A stretch of 64,000 bases of DNA from Phytophthora colocasiae (Eukaryota > Oomycota > Peronosporomycetes > Peronosporales > Peronosporaceae), in contig JAGKQI010000091.1 in assembly GCA_018806915.1 (NCBI GenBank), positions 2,418,001-2,482,000 on the forward strand, read 5' to 3'. Of the stretch, positions 33,801-40,343 are shown one piece after another; the stretch's first letter is position 1; every line of letters starts with the position of its first letter. Made by a program: the position numbers and the translations under genes. The notes under the pieces were generated by a model. The model ran no database searches. It saw only the letters and a program-made list of their open reading frames with translations, and was not told the DNA's origin.

Positions 33801-35607
33801 TCTGCTGCTGCGGCTTAAGTTCTGCTGCTTCGGCTTAAGTTCTTCTTCCGCTGCCGCCAACTACCGTCCCTCTTCTGCTGCTGCCAACTCCCGTATCTTT
33901 CCTCTGCCAACCACCGTCCCTCTTCTTCTGCCAAACACCGTCTCTCTTCTTCCGCCAAACACCGTCTCTCTTCTTCTGCCAAACACCGTCTCTCTTCTGC
34001 TTCTAGGATTCGTGCCTCAGGGCCAAGCCTCGTGAAGATTCCTGACCAGGACCAACTGCGTTGGAAGGCCCGGAACCAACCGTGTTAGAAGGCCCCTGTA
34101 TGACCACCAACAAGTAAGCTTTGTCTTCCACTAGCGCTGTAGTTCGTCACCACCACACCCACAACCACGAGCTTCACCCCGATCAAAGGTGTCACTCGAG
34201 GAGCTTAACTCCTACAGACTCTAATAATGCACTTAATACCGAATATACAGTAGCCTGTAGAAGATAATTCTCACGTCTGAGTGCGGCAATGAAGAGAAAC
34301 GTCAGGATCTTTGCCAAACCCGGGCTCTAGAGGGCTGCTGATACCTCTTTCTCGATGTGGGCTGCTGATACCACGAGCCAGGGTCCTACGGGGCTGCTGA
34401 TACCCGTGTCCTGTCACACCTGACGCAACTCCTGAACTACAACACTAACCAACCACCAATCCGCCTCTTTCTCACTCAGTGTATTCACAGCTAGCGTCAA
34501 TACCGACACTACTACTGCCCGACCGATAGCTCTGCCAGCTACTCGGCAAATCTCAAACTGACCTCTACTGCTACCGCCTCGCATCCACCATGGCGTCCTG
34601 CCAGCCGTCCACTGTGTACCCAGCGAATCTCTGCGGCTCTTCAAGTACCACGATCTTCGGTCGAAGGGTCGTGAACCTGGATTCTTCGTCAGCGGGTCTC
34701 ATTCTTCAACCCGGCCCACTCGTCGTATCTTCTTCTTCTCTTGCTTGTCTTCAGTCTGCCGTCCGCTCGTCCGTCGTATGCCGCTCGTCATCTGCTACTC
34801 GTCTTCGGTCTGCTGCTGGTCTTCAATCTGCTGCTCGTCTTCAATCCGCTGCTCGTCGGCGCCAAAGAAATGTCGTCATCCTTACTCTAACACTTGTTCG
34901 TATCGACAGACGCTCTTAAAATTGAGAAGGCTATCATCCTCGGACACGACTGGGGTGCCTTGTCCGGGTGGAGAATGAGTCTCTACCATCCAGACCGGGT
35001 ACTCGCTGTCTGCGGTGTGTGTACCCCGTTCATTCCTCCTCGAAAGCAGTACGTTTCACTGGAGGATATGTGCAAGTTCCTGCCACAGTTCCAGTACCAG
35101 TTGTTTTTGGCGGACGCGAAGAACTTGGGTAAAGTACTGGATGCCTCTCCTCGTCGGCTAGCGACTGCCATTTTCCGGCGTAAATTGGAGTACGGCCCAA
35201 AGGAGGAAGCTCTACCGCTGCACGAATTCCTCAAGGTTGTGAACACGGATTTGGACCACATCATCTTCAGGGAGCGCTCGGAGATGTTGTCCGAGGAAGA
35301 GCTCCAGTACTACGTCGACCAGTACACGCAAAGTAAGTTCACGAGTGCGAACTGGGTGTACGCCACGAAGAAGATCGACTTCGAGACGGAGAAGGACCTA
35401 CCAACTACGATTGAACACCCGGCGTTGTACATCGGAGCCATGGACGACCCCGTACTGAAGCCAGAAATGGCCAAGGATATGCCGAAGGTGGTCCCTAACA
35501 TCCAGATGGAATTCGTCGAGGATGCCGGTCACTGGGTTCTGTTCGAGCAACCTGAGGTCGTGAATTCCATTCTATCCAAGTGGTTGGCGAAAGTCACGAG
35601 TCCATAA
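24832..35607 (+). CDS. Soluble epoxide hydrolase-like alpha/beta hydrolase, intron 2 occupied by element C
   Basis: Exon 1 ends at 24971, intron 1 is 24972-25031, exon 2 is 25032-25167, intron 2 is 25168-34909 and exon 3 is 34910-35607. All introns are GT-AG and the exon phases agree. Translation from ATG 24897 gives an unbroken 302-residue protein. An upstream ATG at 24832 gives a better N-terminus (AFEWSHNFV) but needs a one-base frameshift near 24872. Motifs: HGWPDLWFG (oxyanion hole), GHDWGALSG (nucleophile Asp), MDDPVLKPEMAKDMPK (acid) and DAGHWVLFEQP (His). Such enzymes hydrolyse epoxides to diols, often in detoxification; the true substrate is unknown. Without element C intron 2 would be 64 bp. 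Expression depends on splicing a 9.7 kb intron. Confidence 0.8.
25213..25986 (-). repeat. Element C 3' LTR
   Basis: 774 bp, matching 34113-34886. The borders are fixed by the target duplication CTAA on the left and the purine tract on the right. The ends are the inverted pair AGTAAG/CTTACT and not TG...CA. Confidence 0.95.
25987..25998 (-). other. Element C polypurine tract
   Basis: The minus-strand sequence GAAGGGGAAGAG directly abuts the 3' LTR, as expected for the plus-strand primer. Confidence 0.85.
26056..26945 (-). CDS. Element C 3' ORF region (two overlapping frames)
   Basis: Downstream of and overlapping the integrase frame are a 279-residue frame (26106-26945) and a 93-residue frame (26056-26337). 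The first has a low-complexity Gln/Thr/Glu-rich start, a helical stretch (MWEYVQNKPILKNQYVALQE) and a Lys/Glu-rich middle. The second has RRRKYRTRTGRYVLEFEVEC then RMPKRMWINQRDFEQLW, a pattern of basic and aromatic residues that could be a degenerate chromodomain-like or integrase C-terminal segment. They probably form the C-terminal end of Pol in shifted frames. Function not assigned. Confidence 0.45.
26590..28116 (-). CDS. Element C integrase
   Basis: This 508-residue frame begins inside the zinc-binding HHCC region (ACQDCGSRKARPK). The core has D (DRWAIDVAGPLPE), D (IMMDGARKFGS) and E (GLVERFHRTWKDM), with 35 residues between the last two: a DD35E integrase. A GPF/SH3-like region (FGHRWRGPAKILEAAGYDNY) follows, then a long acidic and basic tail. 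It inserts element cDNA into the chromosome. It is in the same frame as the upstream pol ORF and separated from it by one TAG and three codons, so the two were one reading frame until a nonsense mutation, or TAG is read through. Confidence 0.9.
   Translation of the reverse strand: MPEAVQQWISACQDCGSRKARPKAVVSPLRSVRTGAVGDRWAIDVAGPLPETEAGNRYVIAAVEYTTRYAVAAAVPDHTAKAIARFLMEKVILVFGPMREIMMDGARKFGSRMIAELLGLLQTKLSTPVPYRPNLLGLVERFHRTWKDMISLYVSEQQDDWDDFLPCALYAYNSAKHATHGYQPNELMMGRKLRMPAELLRRSRLEYPHSTLDDYHEVLMQDLKKAQELAAVALQKEQARQAMYYNQRNVRQRSEFRIGQLVWIYRPARGPGITKFGHRWRGPAKILEAAGYDNYRVEMLESGQELVTHCSFLISYYYPTHLLDAMAEDISADLREEAVAAADIDSEDEESATEENPQKRARNTDAGDALLAGGPIAASTLANLEAEEQKRETDELEDYHVDATEGFDTAAAITADAEGESVATAEDDRRKSKGGRKRKQRAHSSSSRDNIAGRTRSRMRGGAPRNAEAEFDVGVRAEQADLEESIRGVAGSDLETERRDTVETVKRN
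28126..30966 (-). CDS. Element C Pol: protease-reverse transcriptase-RNase H
   Basis: 946 residues. The protease active site is near 90 and reads EVRLDSCAQYSV: D-S-C where D-[ST]-G is usual. RT at about 395-575 has VRFCIDYRALNAVTL, FSSLDLHSGYWQ, GLCNAPSTFQRLMD and the catalytic YLDDVIIF near 532. RNase H has TDASKTGLGAVLSQ near 680, SELECLAVVWAV and ITDHVAIKWL, and then YRPGRENHVADALSR. The H-H half of the integrase zinc finger (EAHDSIWAGHLCGSQTLERL) is at the C-terminus, where TAG stops the frame. Unlike element B there is a single intact RNase H. Confidence 0.95.
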   Translation of the reverse strand: MAVAAEQGQQQAAVNEQAAERPKKRTPRRRKAKTYHYERQGCYGDVELRKDDGAHHLRVAQLRAVGSSAPSCLPTALLALTKKHAQEVRLDSCAQYSVAGEELRKYGRCPTRNAPVDLVEGFGGGTSRVLGVWRFLGTTRYQQRITIDALLVEGQGDELLVGEDWMVKHKIKMDFGTRELKYIDVQGQKVILPFTCHGVSTLPQLDQPRKAVVRLAKTRKLRTNTCNIVKLHIDAEDGTTGIFMPKPCSKRHLLLAPTVDIVRNGTVRAQVLNVEGRREKLPAREALGTWIPVKEDMELLSVNGELERERVAACVNKLKKEDAEPLTDEEKLDIGEMKQEDRDLVIALLRQYSGIVEKKTGCPPLAKVNVEHHINTGDAAPIMLRRRRHVVAENALIDKEVDDMLKQGVIEPGQGAWGFPVVIVRKRDGSVRFCIDYRALNAVTLKDVYPLPRVDETLEALYGSQRFSSLDLHSGYWQLGVAAGDKPKTAFTTRRGLFQFTRMPVGLCNAPSTFQRLMDCVLRGLTWVCCLVYLDDVIIFTKGSVAQHVVELAIVLERLSEAGLSLKASKCSFATTRMEYLGHDLTREGIKPTERLVRAIVDFPTPTDDVQVRRFVALAGYYRRFVPEFGTRMAPLTSLLRKSTKWIWGAAQEEAFAWAKAWLSTRPVLIYPDYRLPFKLTTDASKTGLGAVLSQDQGRGDQPVAYASKVNNPTVAKYSISELECLAVVWAVRLFRPHLYGRHFTIITDHVAIKWLMTAKEPAGRLHRWALTLQEYDFTIEYRPGRENHVADALSRGPAAADEAEKEADTSDDVAIGPAEPKNNADNNSGDAETIIDHEAEAVIRVAQVQRVEAAELGIVQFTDEDVKREQSTSNMVQRLKLRGLYRGKRVYEDDDGLVKVDIGDGESRMILPVVYWALTFKEAHDSIWAGHLCGSQTLERLRRLY
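30789..31802 (-). CDS. Element C basic linker ORF between gag and pol
   Basis: 337 residues, very rich in Arg/Lys/Glu/Ala and probably a long charged helix (AARRRRRRAEQEVAAARAIL, REIDDLRTRRRQRREAQKA). It overlaps the start of pol by 178 bases in another frame. No catalytic motif is visible. It is probably the C-terminal part of Gag or a Gag-Pol linker, joined by frameshifting. Confidence 0.55.
   Translation of the reverse strand: MLSAKIEYPNGNDKENDVEPTSGNTRAAKRRRKRRKRRDGWKGICGDAVGTDGRSKGKSGGTDSQNWGKSSKPSEVTGEEAAEAVEERVRKEAEDNDEAEVLAAANVPERVVKEAVPLSSGKTIAARRRRRRAEQEVAAARAILTAEFRIKREDRAKVLRVAVRQKIDELREIDDLRTRRRQRREAQKAAPDVRKQEIEAQLAIHGRGSKQVSTADGNTAGTQPKSPKPISEDEWLREVARYEREAPSKLTETGSLAEIRAERRKAVKAAKRFRAAKRVWRLQQSRVNSKQQSMSKRQNDQRRELHGAGRPKRIITNGKDATETWNCGKMMAHTTFG
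31814..32340 (-). CDS. Element C Gag C-terminus: RGG-rich region and zinc knuckle
   Basis: In one frame there is a helical stretch (AQETKQAVKATKAKVLEVKA), then an RGG-box-like run (YNGGRGYGGRGYRGGRGYGG), then one knuckle, CSYCNEAGHWCREC (C-x2-C-x4-H-x4-C). This frame starts after a one-base shift from the upstream Gag frame near 32340; only the last part (from 32038) has its own ATG. Both motifs bind RNA, so it is the nucleocapsid part of Gag. Confidence 0.7.
32320..33116 (-). pseudogene. Element C Gag capsid domain, frame-shifted
   Basis: Two frames together give the gypsy capsid. The first (33116-32817) has ALHLEDFRGTADESVEAWLA and EELYYGVTAHLKDRASTWLT. The second (32937-32320) has VFKVQQRLASRVQKPGERLS, DYAGVLTDIGFGYQVPAEVY and EAFVNGINNQ. 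The join is near 32900 and needs an indel. A frame break in the middle of the capsid domain cannot be programmed frameshifting of the usual gag-pol kind, so this copy is probably defective for Gag. Confidence 0.7.
33265..33672 (-). CDS. Element C Gag N-terminal disordered segment
   Basis: 135 residues from the first ATG after the leader (MVGTRSSPGRSTPKPTTPRA). Rich in Pro, Arg, Gln and Ser; no fold is evident. It ends at a stop about 150 bp before the capsid frame and is out of frame with it. Likely the N-terminus of Gag in a damaged copy. Confidence 0.5.
   Translation of the reverse strand: MVGTRSSPGRSTPKPTTPRARTATPKRARPPRTRMQMAANDGSSDDDGVRVSSGVVAAALRHGNPAGDSDSDDQARAGGRGRDGGAQQAQDNQQAVGQQPAPQQPAGGGVPPRPGRPVSTRGTTSARTQQSDAGR
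33731..33845. repeat. 20-bp tandem repeat in the element C leader
   Basis: Nearly six copies of CGGCTTTAGTTCTGCTGCTT (later copies have CGGCTTAAGT) lie between the 5' LTR and gag. Confidence 0.9.
33846..34005. repeat. Degenerate 25-bp tandem repeat in the element C leader
   Basis: Repeats of the type TTCTGCCAAACACCGTCTCT, three clear and two or three weaker copies, follow directly on the 20-bp repeat. Together they form the untranslated leader of element C. Confidence 0.75.
34113..34886 (-). repeat. Element C 5' LTR
   Basis: 774 bp, ends AGTAAG/CTTACT, followed on the right by the target duplication CTAA and the last 19 bp of EH intron 2. The adjacent internal sequence on the minus strand (TGTTGGTGGTCATACAGG) may be the primer-binding site; the tRNA was not identified. 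Confidence 0.95.
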
Positions 35608-35868
35608 ACCTGAATATAAGAGAATAAATGCTTAAACGTGATGATAGATGAATACGACTGACTACGTAGTTATTCAAGAAGTTACTTAAGAGGTTAATCC
35701 TTGTTTTGCACACCCCATAGTCAAGGAGATCTTGAATGGCGTCAACTTGACTACATTACCCCGGAGAGAGGAACAATTTCGATTTCCAAAAAAACTTCCT
35801 ACTTAATCTCTTTCACGGCTGGCGATCGTAGTTATAGTGCATTGCGAGCATGGATTCTCAGCAAACAA
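35608..35868. other. Spacer between converging EH and CRN 3' ends
   Basis: 261 bp without a gene. Related spacers recur at 48073-48330, 50527-50785, 54249-54545, 59731-60000 and 62211-62484, always between an EH 3' end and a CRN 3' end. Confidence 0.8.
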
Positions 35869-36905
35869 TCATTTGTCCCCTTGTGTCAGCTCCAGCACAA
35901 TCCGAAACAGATCTAGCGGAGTAACAAACTGATCTACCATCGCAGATGCTCCAGGTTGTTGGCCGACAGCACTTTTAGCCGCCTTCGTTGGTTGCTTCCG
36001 GTACGAGGCTTCAATCTTACTGGGAACCACAAATATCAAGTAGAACTTCGCATCCTTGCTGCTTGTAGCGTTTTCGAACCATTCGAGCACCGTATCCAAT
36101 GGCTCAGCTTTGATTCCGTGGTTTTCATTGATTGTCATCTTCAACCCGTAACATTTGCTGTGTCCATCCCAGATAAGTGCATCCAGCGCTCCAAACGTTT
36201 TAGATATTGGTCTGTAGTACATCCAGCTCTTGGCTAGCTGTATCTTCTTGACATCAGCGAAGTATTCTGTCTCCATCTCTTTCGGAATTTCCAAATGTTC
36301 TACATTTGAAGTCGTCGAGCACAATGCACGATATCGCAGAGTTTTTGGCTTGGACAGGTTTAACCACCGGTGACAAAGCAGCTCGTACACATTGCCACGA
36401 CCTACAGTCGTACTTCTCGAATCATCACCATCGTGTGCAATTGCGAACCCCGAGATCTTACGTAGACTTTCCCCCTTCATCTTGTCAATGACCTCCTGAG
36501 CGATGCACAGGGACAGAAAATCCAAATAGAACCACGTGCGAAAATTGTCTTCGATAGGAATCATCTGGAGAACGCAGTGACTATACTTCGATTCCTTCAC
36601 AGCTTCGTTAGATTTGGAATAGAAGATCATCTTTTCTGCATCGAATGAGGCAATTGTATTCCACAGCTCGTTCTTAACGAACTCTTGCTGCCGCGAGAAG
36701 ACAAAACGCGGAATCCCACCAAATCTGGCGAATCTCCGAACCAACTCGTCTTCATCAAGTTTCAAGGGGTCTGGAAGCAACAAGTTGCACTCTATCATCT
36801 CCTCCAAGCTCCATGTTGGCATGATAAACTTAAATCCGATCACTTTCTGGAAATTATGCAAGTCTGCAAGGCCCGGAGAAGCAAACAACACCGAAACTCC
36901 GTGCC
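35869..36905 (-). pseudogene. CRN unit 1, C-terminal part (cut by copia)
   Basis: C-terminal two thirds of the P-loop ORF, from the HGVSVLFASPG segment to the stop. It has the conserved FIMPTWSLEEMIECNLLLP, RFARFGGIPRFVFS and the nuclease-like end (FGALDALIWDGHSKCYGLKM). The copia element has inserted at 36906 after GTGCC; the missing N-terminal part is at 46936-47763. The 36 residues before HGVSVLF in the open frame come from the copia LTR and are not CRN. The frame is otherwise intact to the stop, so the insertion probably killed a nearly complete gene. Confidence 0.85.
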
Positions 36906-37064
36906 TATTGGAAAATGGACTACTACTTAGGGCCGTTGAAGGCCGTTGAGTACGTAGCAATGATAGTGTACTACTGGTTAGTGCAAAACAGAGGGCCCGA
37001 GAGGCGCCAGTCCAAGATTACCCCCTTTAACAACAAGTTGCCTGCGTGTTACCAGATTCCAATA
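36906..37064 (+). repeat. Copia 5' LTR
   Basis: 159 bp, very short even for copia. Ends TATTGGAA and TTCCAATA are inverted copies and there is no TG...CA. Both borders are set by comparison with the split 3' LTR and by the target duplication. Confidence 0.95.
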
Positions 37065-37098
37065 GGGTTATAAGCCCAACTCTACGACTTCGCTAGCG
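37065..37098 (+). other. Copia primer-binding site resembling the 5' half of a tRNA
   Basis: The bases after the LTR do not start with TGG. Their complement reads AGTCGTAGAGT then GGGCTTATAACCC, which looks like a tRNA D-arm followed by an anticodon stem-loop (stem GGG/CCC, loop CTTATAA). This suggests priming by an internally cleaved tRNA, as known for Drosophila copia and yeast Ty5. Confidence 0.6.
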
Positions 37099-37146
37099 CA
37101 CACGGCGCGATTCGAGACAGCTAGAAGATCAGTAACAGAGGCAACA

Positions 37147-37956
37147 ATGTCTTCATCTTCCGACTCAGACGACAGCAAGCACAAGAAGAAGGGTTTCAAG
37201 ATAGGATCTAAGGGAATTCCGGTCCGTTGGGACGGGGAAGACTGGATATTCTATAAACAGTCAATGATCAACGCGTTTGAAAAGAGCTTGTTGGATGAGA
37301 TTGTTCTCGGCACGAAGACCGAAGGAGACACAGAGGAAGAGAAAAATGACTTCAAGAAGAAGCAGGCCAAGGTGAAGATACTCATCCAGGGTTCACTGTC
37401 GATGCGACTAGCCAAGCAAGTGATGTCAAAGAAGACAGGCACTGAAATGTGCAGCATCTACGACGGGAAGACGAACTCGGCCACGAAGGCGCAGAAGGTG
37501 TATCGCCTGAACGGTGAATTACACAGGACTCACCTGCGCGCCAATGGTGATGTGCGTAGCCATCTCTACAAGATGTTCGAGATGATGGAGCAGCTGAAGG
37601 ACCTGGAGGCACCTGTGAATGATCTACAAATGGTGGATATTCTCCTGCGTAGTCTGCCAAACCAGATGTGCTACAACGAGCTACGAAGGAAAGTTTTGTT
37701 CAGTAAGGACATGAGCAAATACACACCAGAGAATATCCGTGAGCTGATTTTGACTGCAGAATCACGAAGCAAAGACTGGGATAGTCATGCATTTGGAAAC
37801 AACACGGGCAAGAAGACGCAAGGAAGCTCTTCAGGGATAGTAAGCAGCAAAACCACGGAAAAGAATTCAAGAAGAAGATTGACATTGCGGATGTCGAGTG
37901 CTTCAACTGTGGTGGTAAGGGACACTACAAAAGTGACTGTCCGGCCTGTTGGCTGA
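37147..37956 (+). CDS. Copia Gag
   Basis: From ATG 37147. WDGEDWIFYKQSMINAF is the usual copia Gag opening, followed by helical UBN2-type landmarks (VYRLNGELHRTHLRANGDVR, LPNQMCYNELRRKVLF). The proper frame is lost near 37840. In the next frame a zinc knuckle CFNCGGKGHYKSDC occurs at about 37900-37945, so the intact protein would end with the nucleocapsid. A run of lysine codons follows. Gag packages the element RNA. Confidence 0.85.
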   Translation: MSSSSDSDDSKHKKKGFKIGSKGIPVRWDGEDWIFYKQSMINAFEKSLLDEIVLGTKTEGDTEEEKNDFKKKQAKVKILIQGSLSMRLAKQVMSKKTGTEMCSIYDGKTNSATKAQKVYRLNGELHRTHLRANGDVRSHLYKMFEMMEQLKDLEAPVNDLQMVDILLRSLPNQMCYNELRRKVLFSKDMSKYTPENIRELILTAESRSKDWDSHAFGNNTGKKTQGSSSGIVSSKTTEKNSRRRLTLRMSSASTVVVRDTTKVTVRPVG

Positions 37957-38147
37957 AGAAAAACGTGAGCAGCCAAGCGGACGGAAGAATGCAAAACCGA
38001 AGTATGCATGTTCGAAGAAAGAACAAGGAGAGTCGAAACAAAAACCTCAGGTGTCGGCGCACTCGCTCAAGCGTGATGTGGTGGTCAGTGACGTTGTGAA
38101 GCATGCAGCAAAAGACTACGACCCGGTGGTACTTCGACACAGGTAGC

Positions 38148-40335
38148 CAGTGCTCCGCGCAATATAATTTTTTTCAATGGAAACCGGATTTTGCCATAAA
38201 CAATTTCAATTTGACCATGTACCATAACAACGGAGATCCGCGAGTGTTTTTTTACAAATATATCCACTGAGTCCTAGTTTCCTGAGCTGCACACTCAGAC
38301 TACGTCTAGCTCACATCACACCTCTTCTTGTCGCCGTCTTCGACTGCATTTAGAGCTGTTTTACATGTCTGGAGACATTGATTCGCGCAGCCGCCTCTTC
38401 TTCGGTGTTCGGGGTTGATGAAGAATACCTGCAACAGTTGTTTCATTCCAAAGCGCCCGGTTCTTTTGCAAGAACAAAAGCTGCTCTAATGTCTCTGGAT
38501 GCATTGACTGACGTCGATCAGAGTACACCAGCCCTGCATGAGAAAACAACGCTCAACGACGTTTGATGTGGGCGGTATCCAGTCCATGCTCATTTACTGA
38601 GAGTCTGCCGTTGTGACAGCAATGTCGGCTAGTGCAGCGTCAGCAAACGAAAGCACTTCTTCGTCGCTTGACTCGTCATCTAGAGCCCCCTCATCTCGCA
38701 GAAGCCGCTTCAGTGCTGTGCGCTCAGCCGGCTCCAGTTCTTTCTCGTTACCGCTCAAAACCTTGACTACACCACTTTCAAAGTGTGGGAACGCTACGAC
38801 TCGCGCGTCTGGCGTGAGATGACGCTGGCCAGAGTCGGGGAATGACTCAAGAAGTTTGTCAAACAGCACCCGGACATGGTGAAGGGTAAGTCCATTCTCT
38901 TCTTGCAGCTTTTTGCTCACTGACTCAAACTTTTTAGGCTCTTCCAGCAGCGACCTGAGGCGGTTTTTGTCCGCCGCCGTTAGCAAGAGCGGCGCCAAAT
39001 CAGGGTCCGTGTCGTCTAAGTACGGAGCGAGCTCCAAGTATCGTTTGAACATTGCAAAAGTACTTGACCAACGAGTCTCGTTTCGAAGCAGTGGCGTCAA
39101 CAAATCGTCGTCACGCAGTACAGCCCGCTGTTTTCCCGTACGCAGACACTTCACAACAGCGGCAACCTTTTCCAGGAGGTCTGCGTACGGCTCCAGATGT
39201 CGTTCAGCTGCCAATTGGAGACGATGACTGGCGCACTACAAGAGGGATTTTGAGCTTCTTGTCGACCGATACATTTACACTCGCATTGTCCCCCACAAAG
39301 AAACAAAGTTGGGAAAAGTCAATCTCGTAGTCGTCCAATATTTCATCGAACAATTCGATAATAGCATTGGACCCGAAATGGCGGGTTTTGTGCGGCTTGA
39401 ACGAAAGTAGATACATCTCGCGCGAGGAACCGAGTGATGGATCATCTGGGGCCGTAACTGCGAAAGTGCTGAGAAAATGGTATCCATTTTCAGACCAGCC
39501 GTCGAAGACAAGGCCCAGTCTTTGATCGACTAGCTTATCTTTCAGCTCCGCGCGAACCACATCGACAAGGAGCCGAATATACTCTTTCATTGCTTTGACG
39601 TTGGTCCTCGGTAAGTTTGTTTTTTTTTTCGAACCAGCTCGCTTTCGCAAAAACTTAATGGTCGATTCTCCATGACAATCCACTCGATCCAGTCGTGGAT
39701 ACCCTTTGCGTGTGGACTGATGTCCAAAACAGGCGAAGCCGTACCATACTGCAGAATATGTTTGTACGCCGTTTCGACGGTCACTTGAGAATGGGCACGA
39801 CGTAGGTGGTCGACCAAGTTGGTGTACCCTTTGCCGTTGGCTTGGACACGGTGTTTGGCGCAGATTCGACAGCGCCATCGGTCGTCAGGTGCAGGCGAGA
39901 AGATGGTAGATGTCAGCTGCTTGTTCGTCGGATGTGCCGATGTCGCGTTCACTGTGGTCGAGTGTAGATCCCGGTGGCAGCAAAAGCTTGCGCAGAGAGG
40001 ACAAGAAGGGCGAAAATTGGGCTTGAAGCAGTCGATCGGGGTCCTCGGCTTGGGGGCACTTGGTGTCAAGCTCGCGAATTGAAGAATGACTGCGTAGATA
40101 GTGAACGACAGCTCTTTCAGCGTGGGCTGCTCGTGGTTGAGGTCTGGAGCTCGTTGTGGACCTCGTGTGCTACGTCAACAGTGTCTTGGGTTCTTCTAGT
40201 GCCTTCACTGGACCGCTTTTTACGGCAAACTGCGGCTGATCCCATTTTCGAAATTAAGGGGGCCCATCACCTCGAGGGAATTGGCAAGCGCAATCACAAT
40301 ACATAAAAAATCAAATTAATTTTTTCCGAGCACTG
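38148..40335 (-). mobile_element. hAT transposon inserted in the copia protease
   Basis: Terminal repeats CAGTGCTC/GAGCACTG and a perfect 8-bp target duplication CAGGTAGC (38140-38147 and 40336-40343), diagnostic of hAT. The copia protease motif is cut inside its D-T-G-S codons: the left side reads WYFDTGS up to the insertion, and the right side resumes with GSNAHIVANKEY. 2188 bp, with a decayed minus-strand transposase. Confidence 0.95.
38361..40069 (-). pseudogene. hAT transposase, broken
   Basis: Four overlapping frames in order. 40069-39587 has a BED zinc finger (WRCRICAKHR, then NLVDHLRRAHSQ, i.e. C-x2-C...H-x4-H). 39878-39204 has LGLVFDGWSENGYHFLSTFA, the RNase H-like catalytic start, and FVGDNASVNVSVDKKL. 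39214-38594 has LRNETRWSSTFAMFKRYLEL. 38549-38361 has MFSHAGLVYSDRRQSMHPET, the C-terminal dimerisation motif. The frame changes at least three times, so it is inactive; it could still move if a full transposase acted in trans. Confidence 0.85.
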
Positions 40336-40343
40336 CAGGTAGC

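Larger units (their letters stand above)
25213..34886 (-). mobile_element. Ty3/gypsy LTR retrotransposon C, complete, 9674 bp
   Basis: Two 774-bp LTRs with about four visible differences, ends AGTAAG...CTTACT, flanked by CTAA (25209-25212 and 34887-34890). On the minus strand the order is 5' LTR (right), tandem-repeat leader, gag in several frames, an RGG/zinc-knuckle segment, a basic ORF, pol, integrase after an in-frame TAG, a 3' ORF region, a polypurine tract and the 3' LTR. It is inserted in intron 2 of the EH gene, antisense to it. Young by LTR identity, yet gag and pol carry frame breaks, so it was probably mobilised in trans or broke soon after insertion. Confidence 0.95.

Noticed and set aside
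33731..33845. Possible CRISPR-like regular repeat
   Set aside because: The units are head-to-tail without spacers, so this is a simple tandem repeat.
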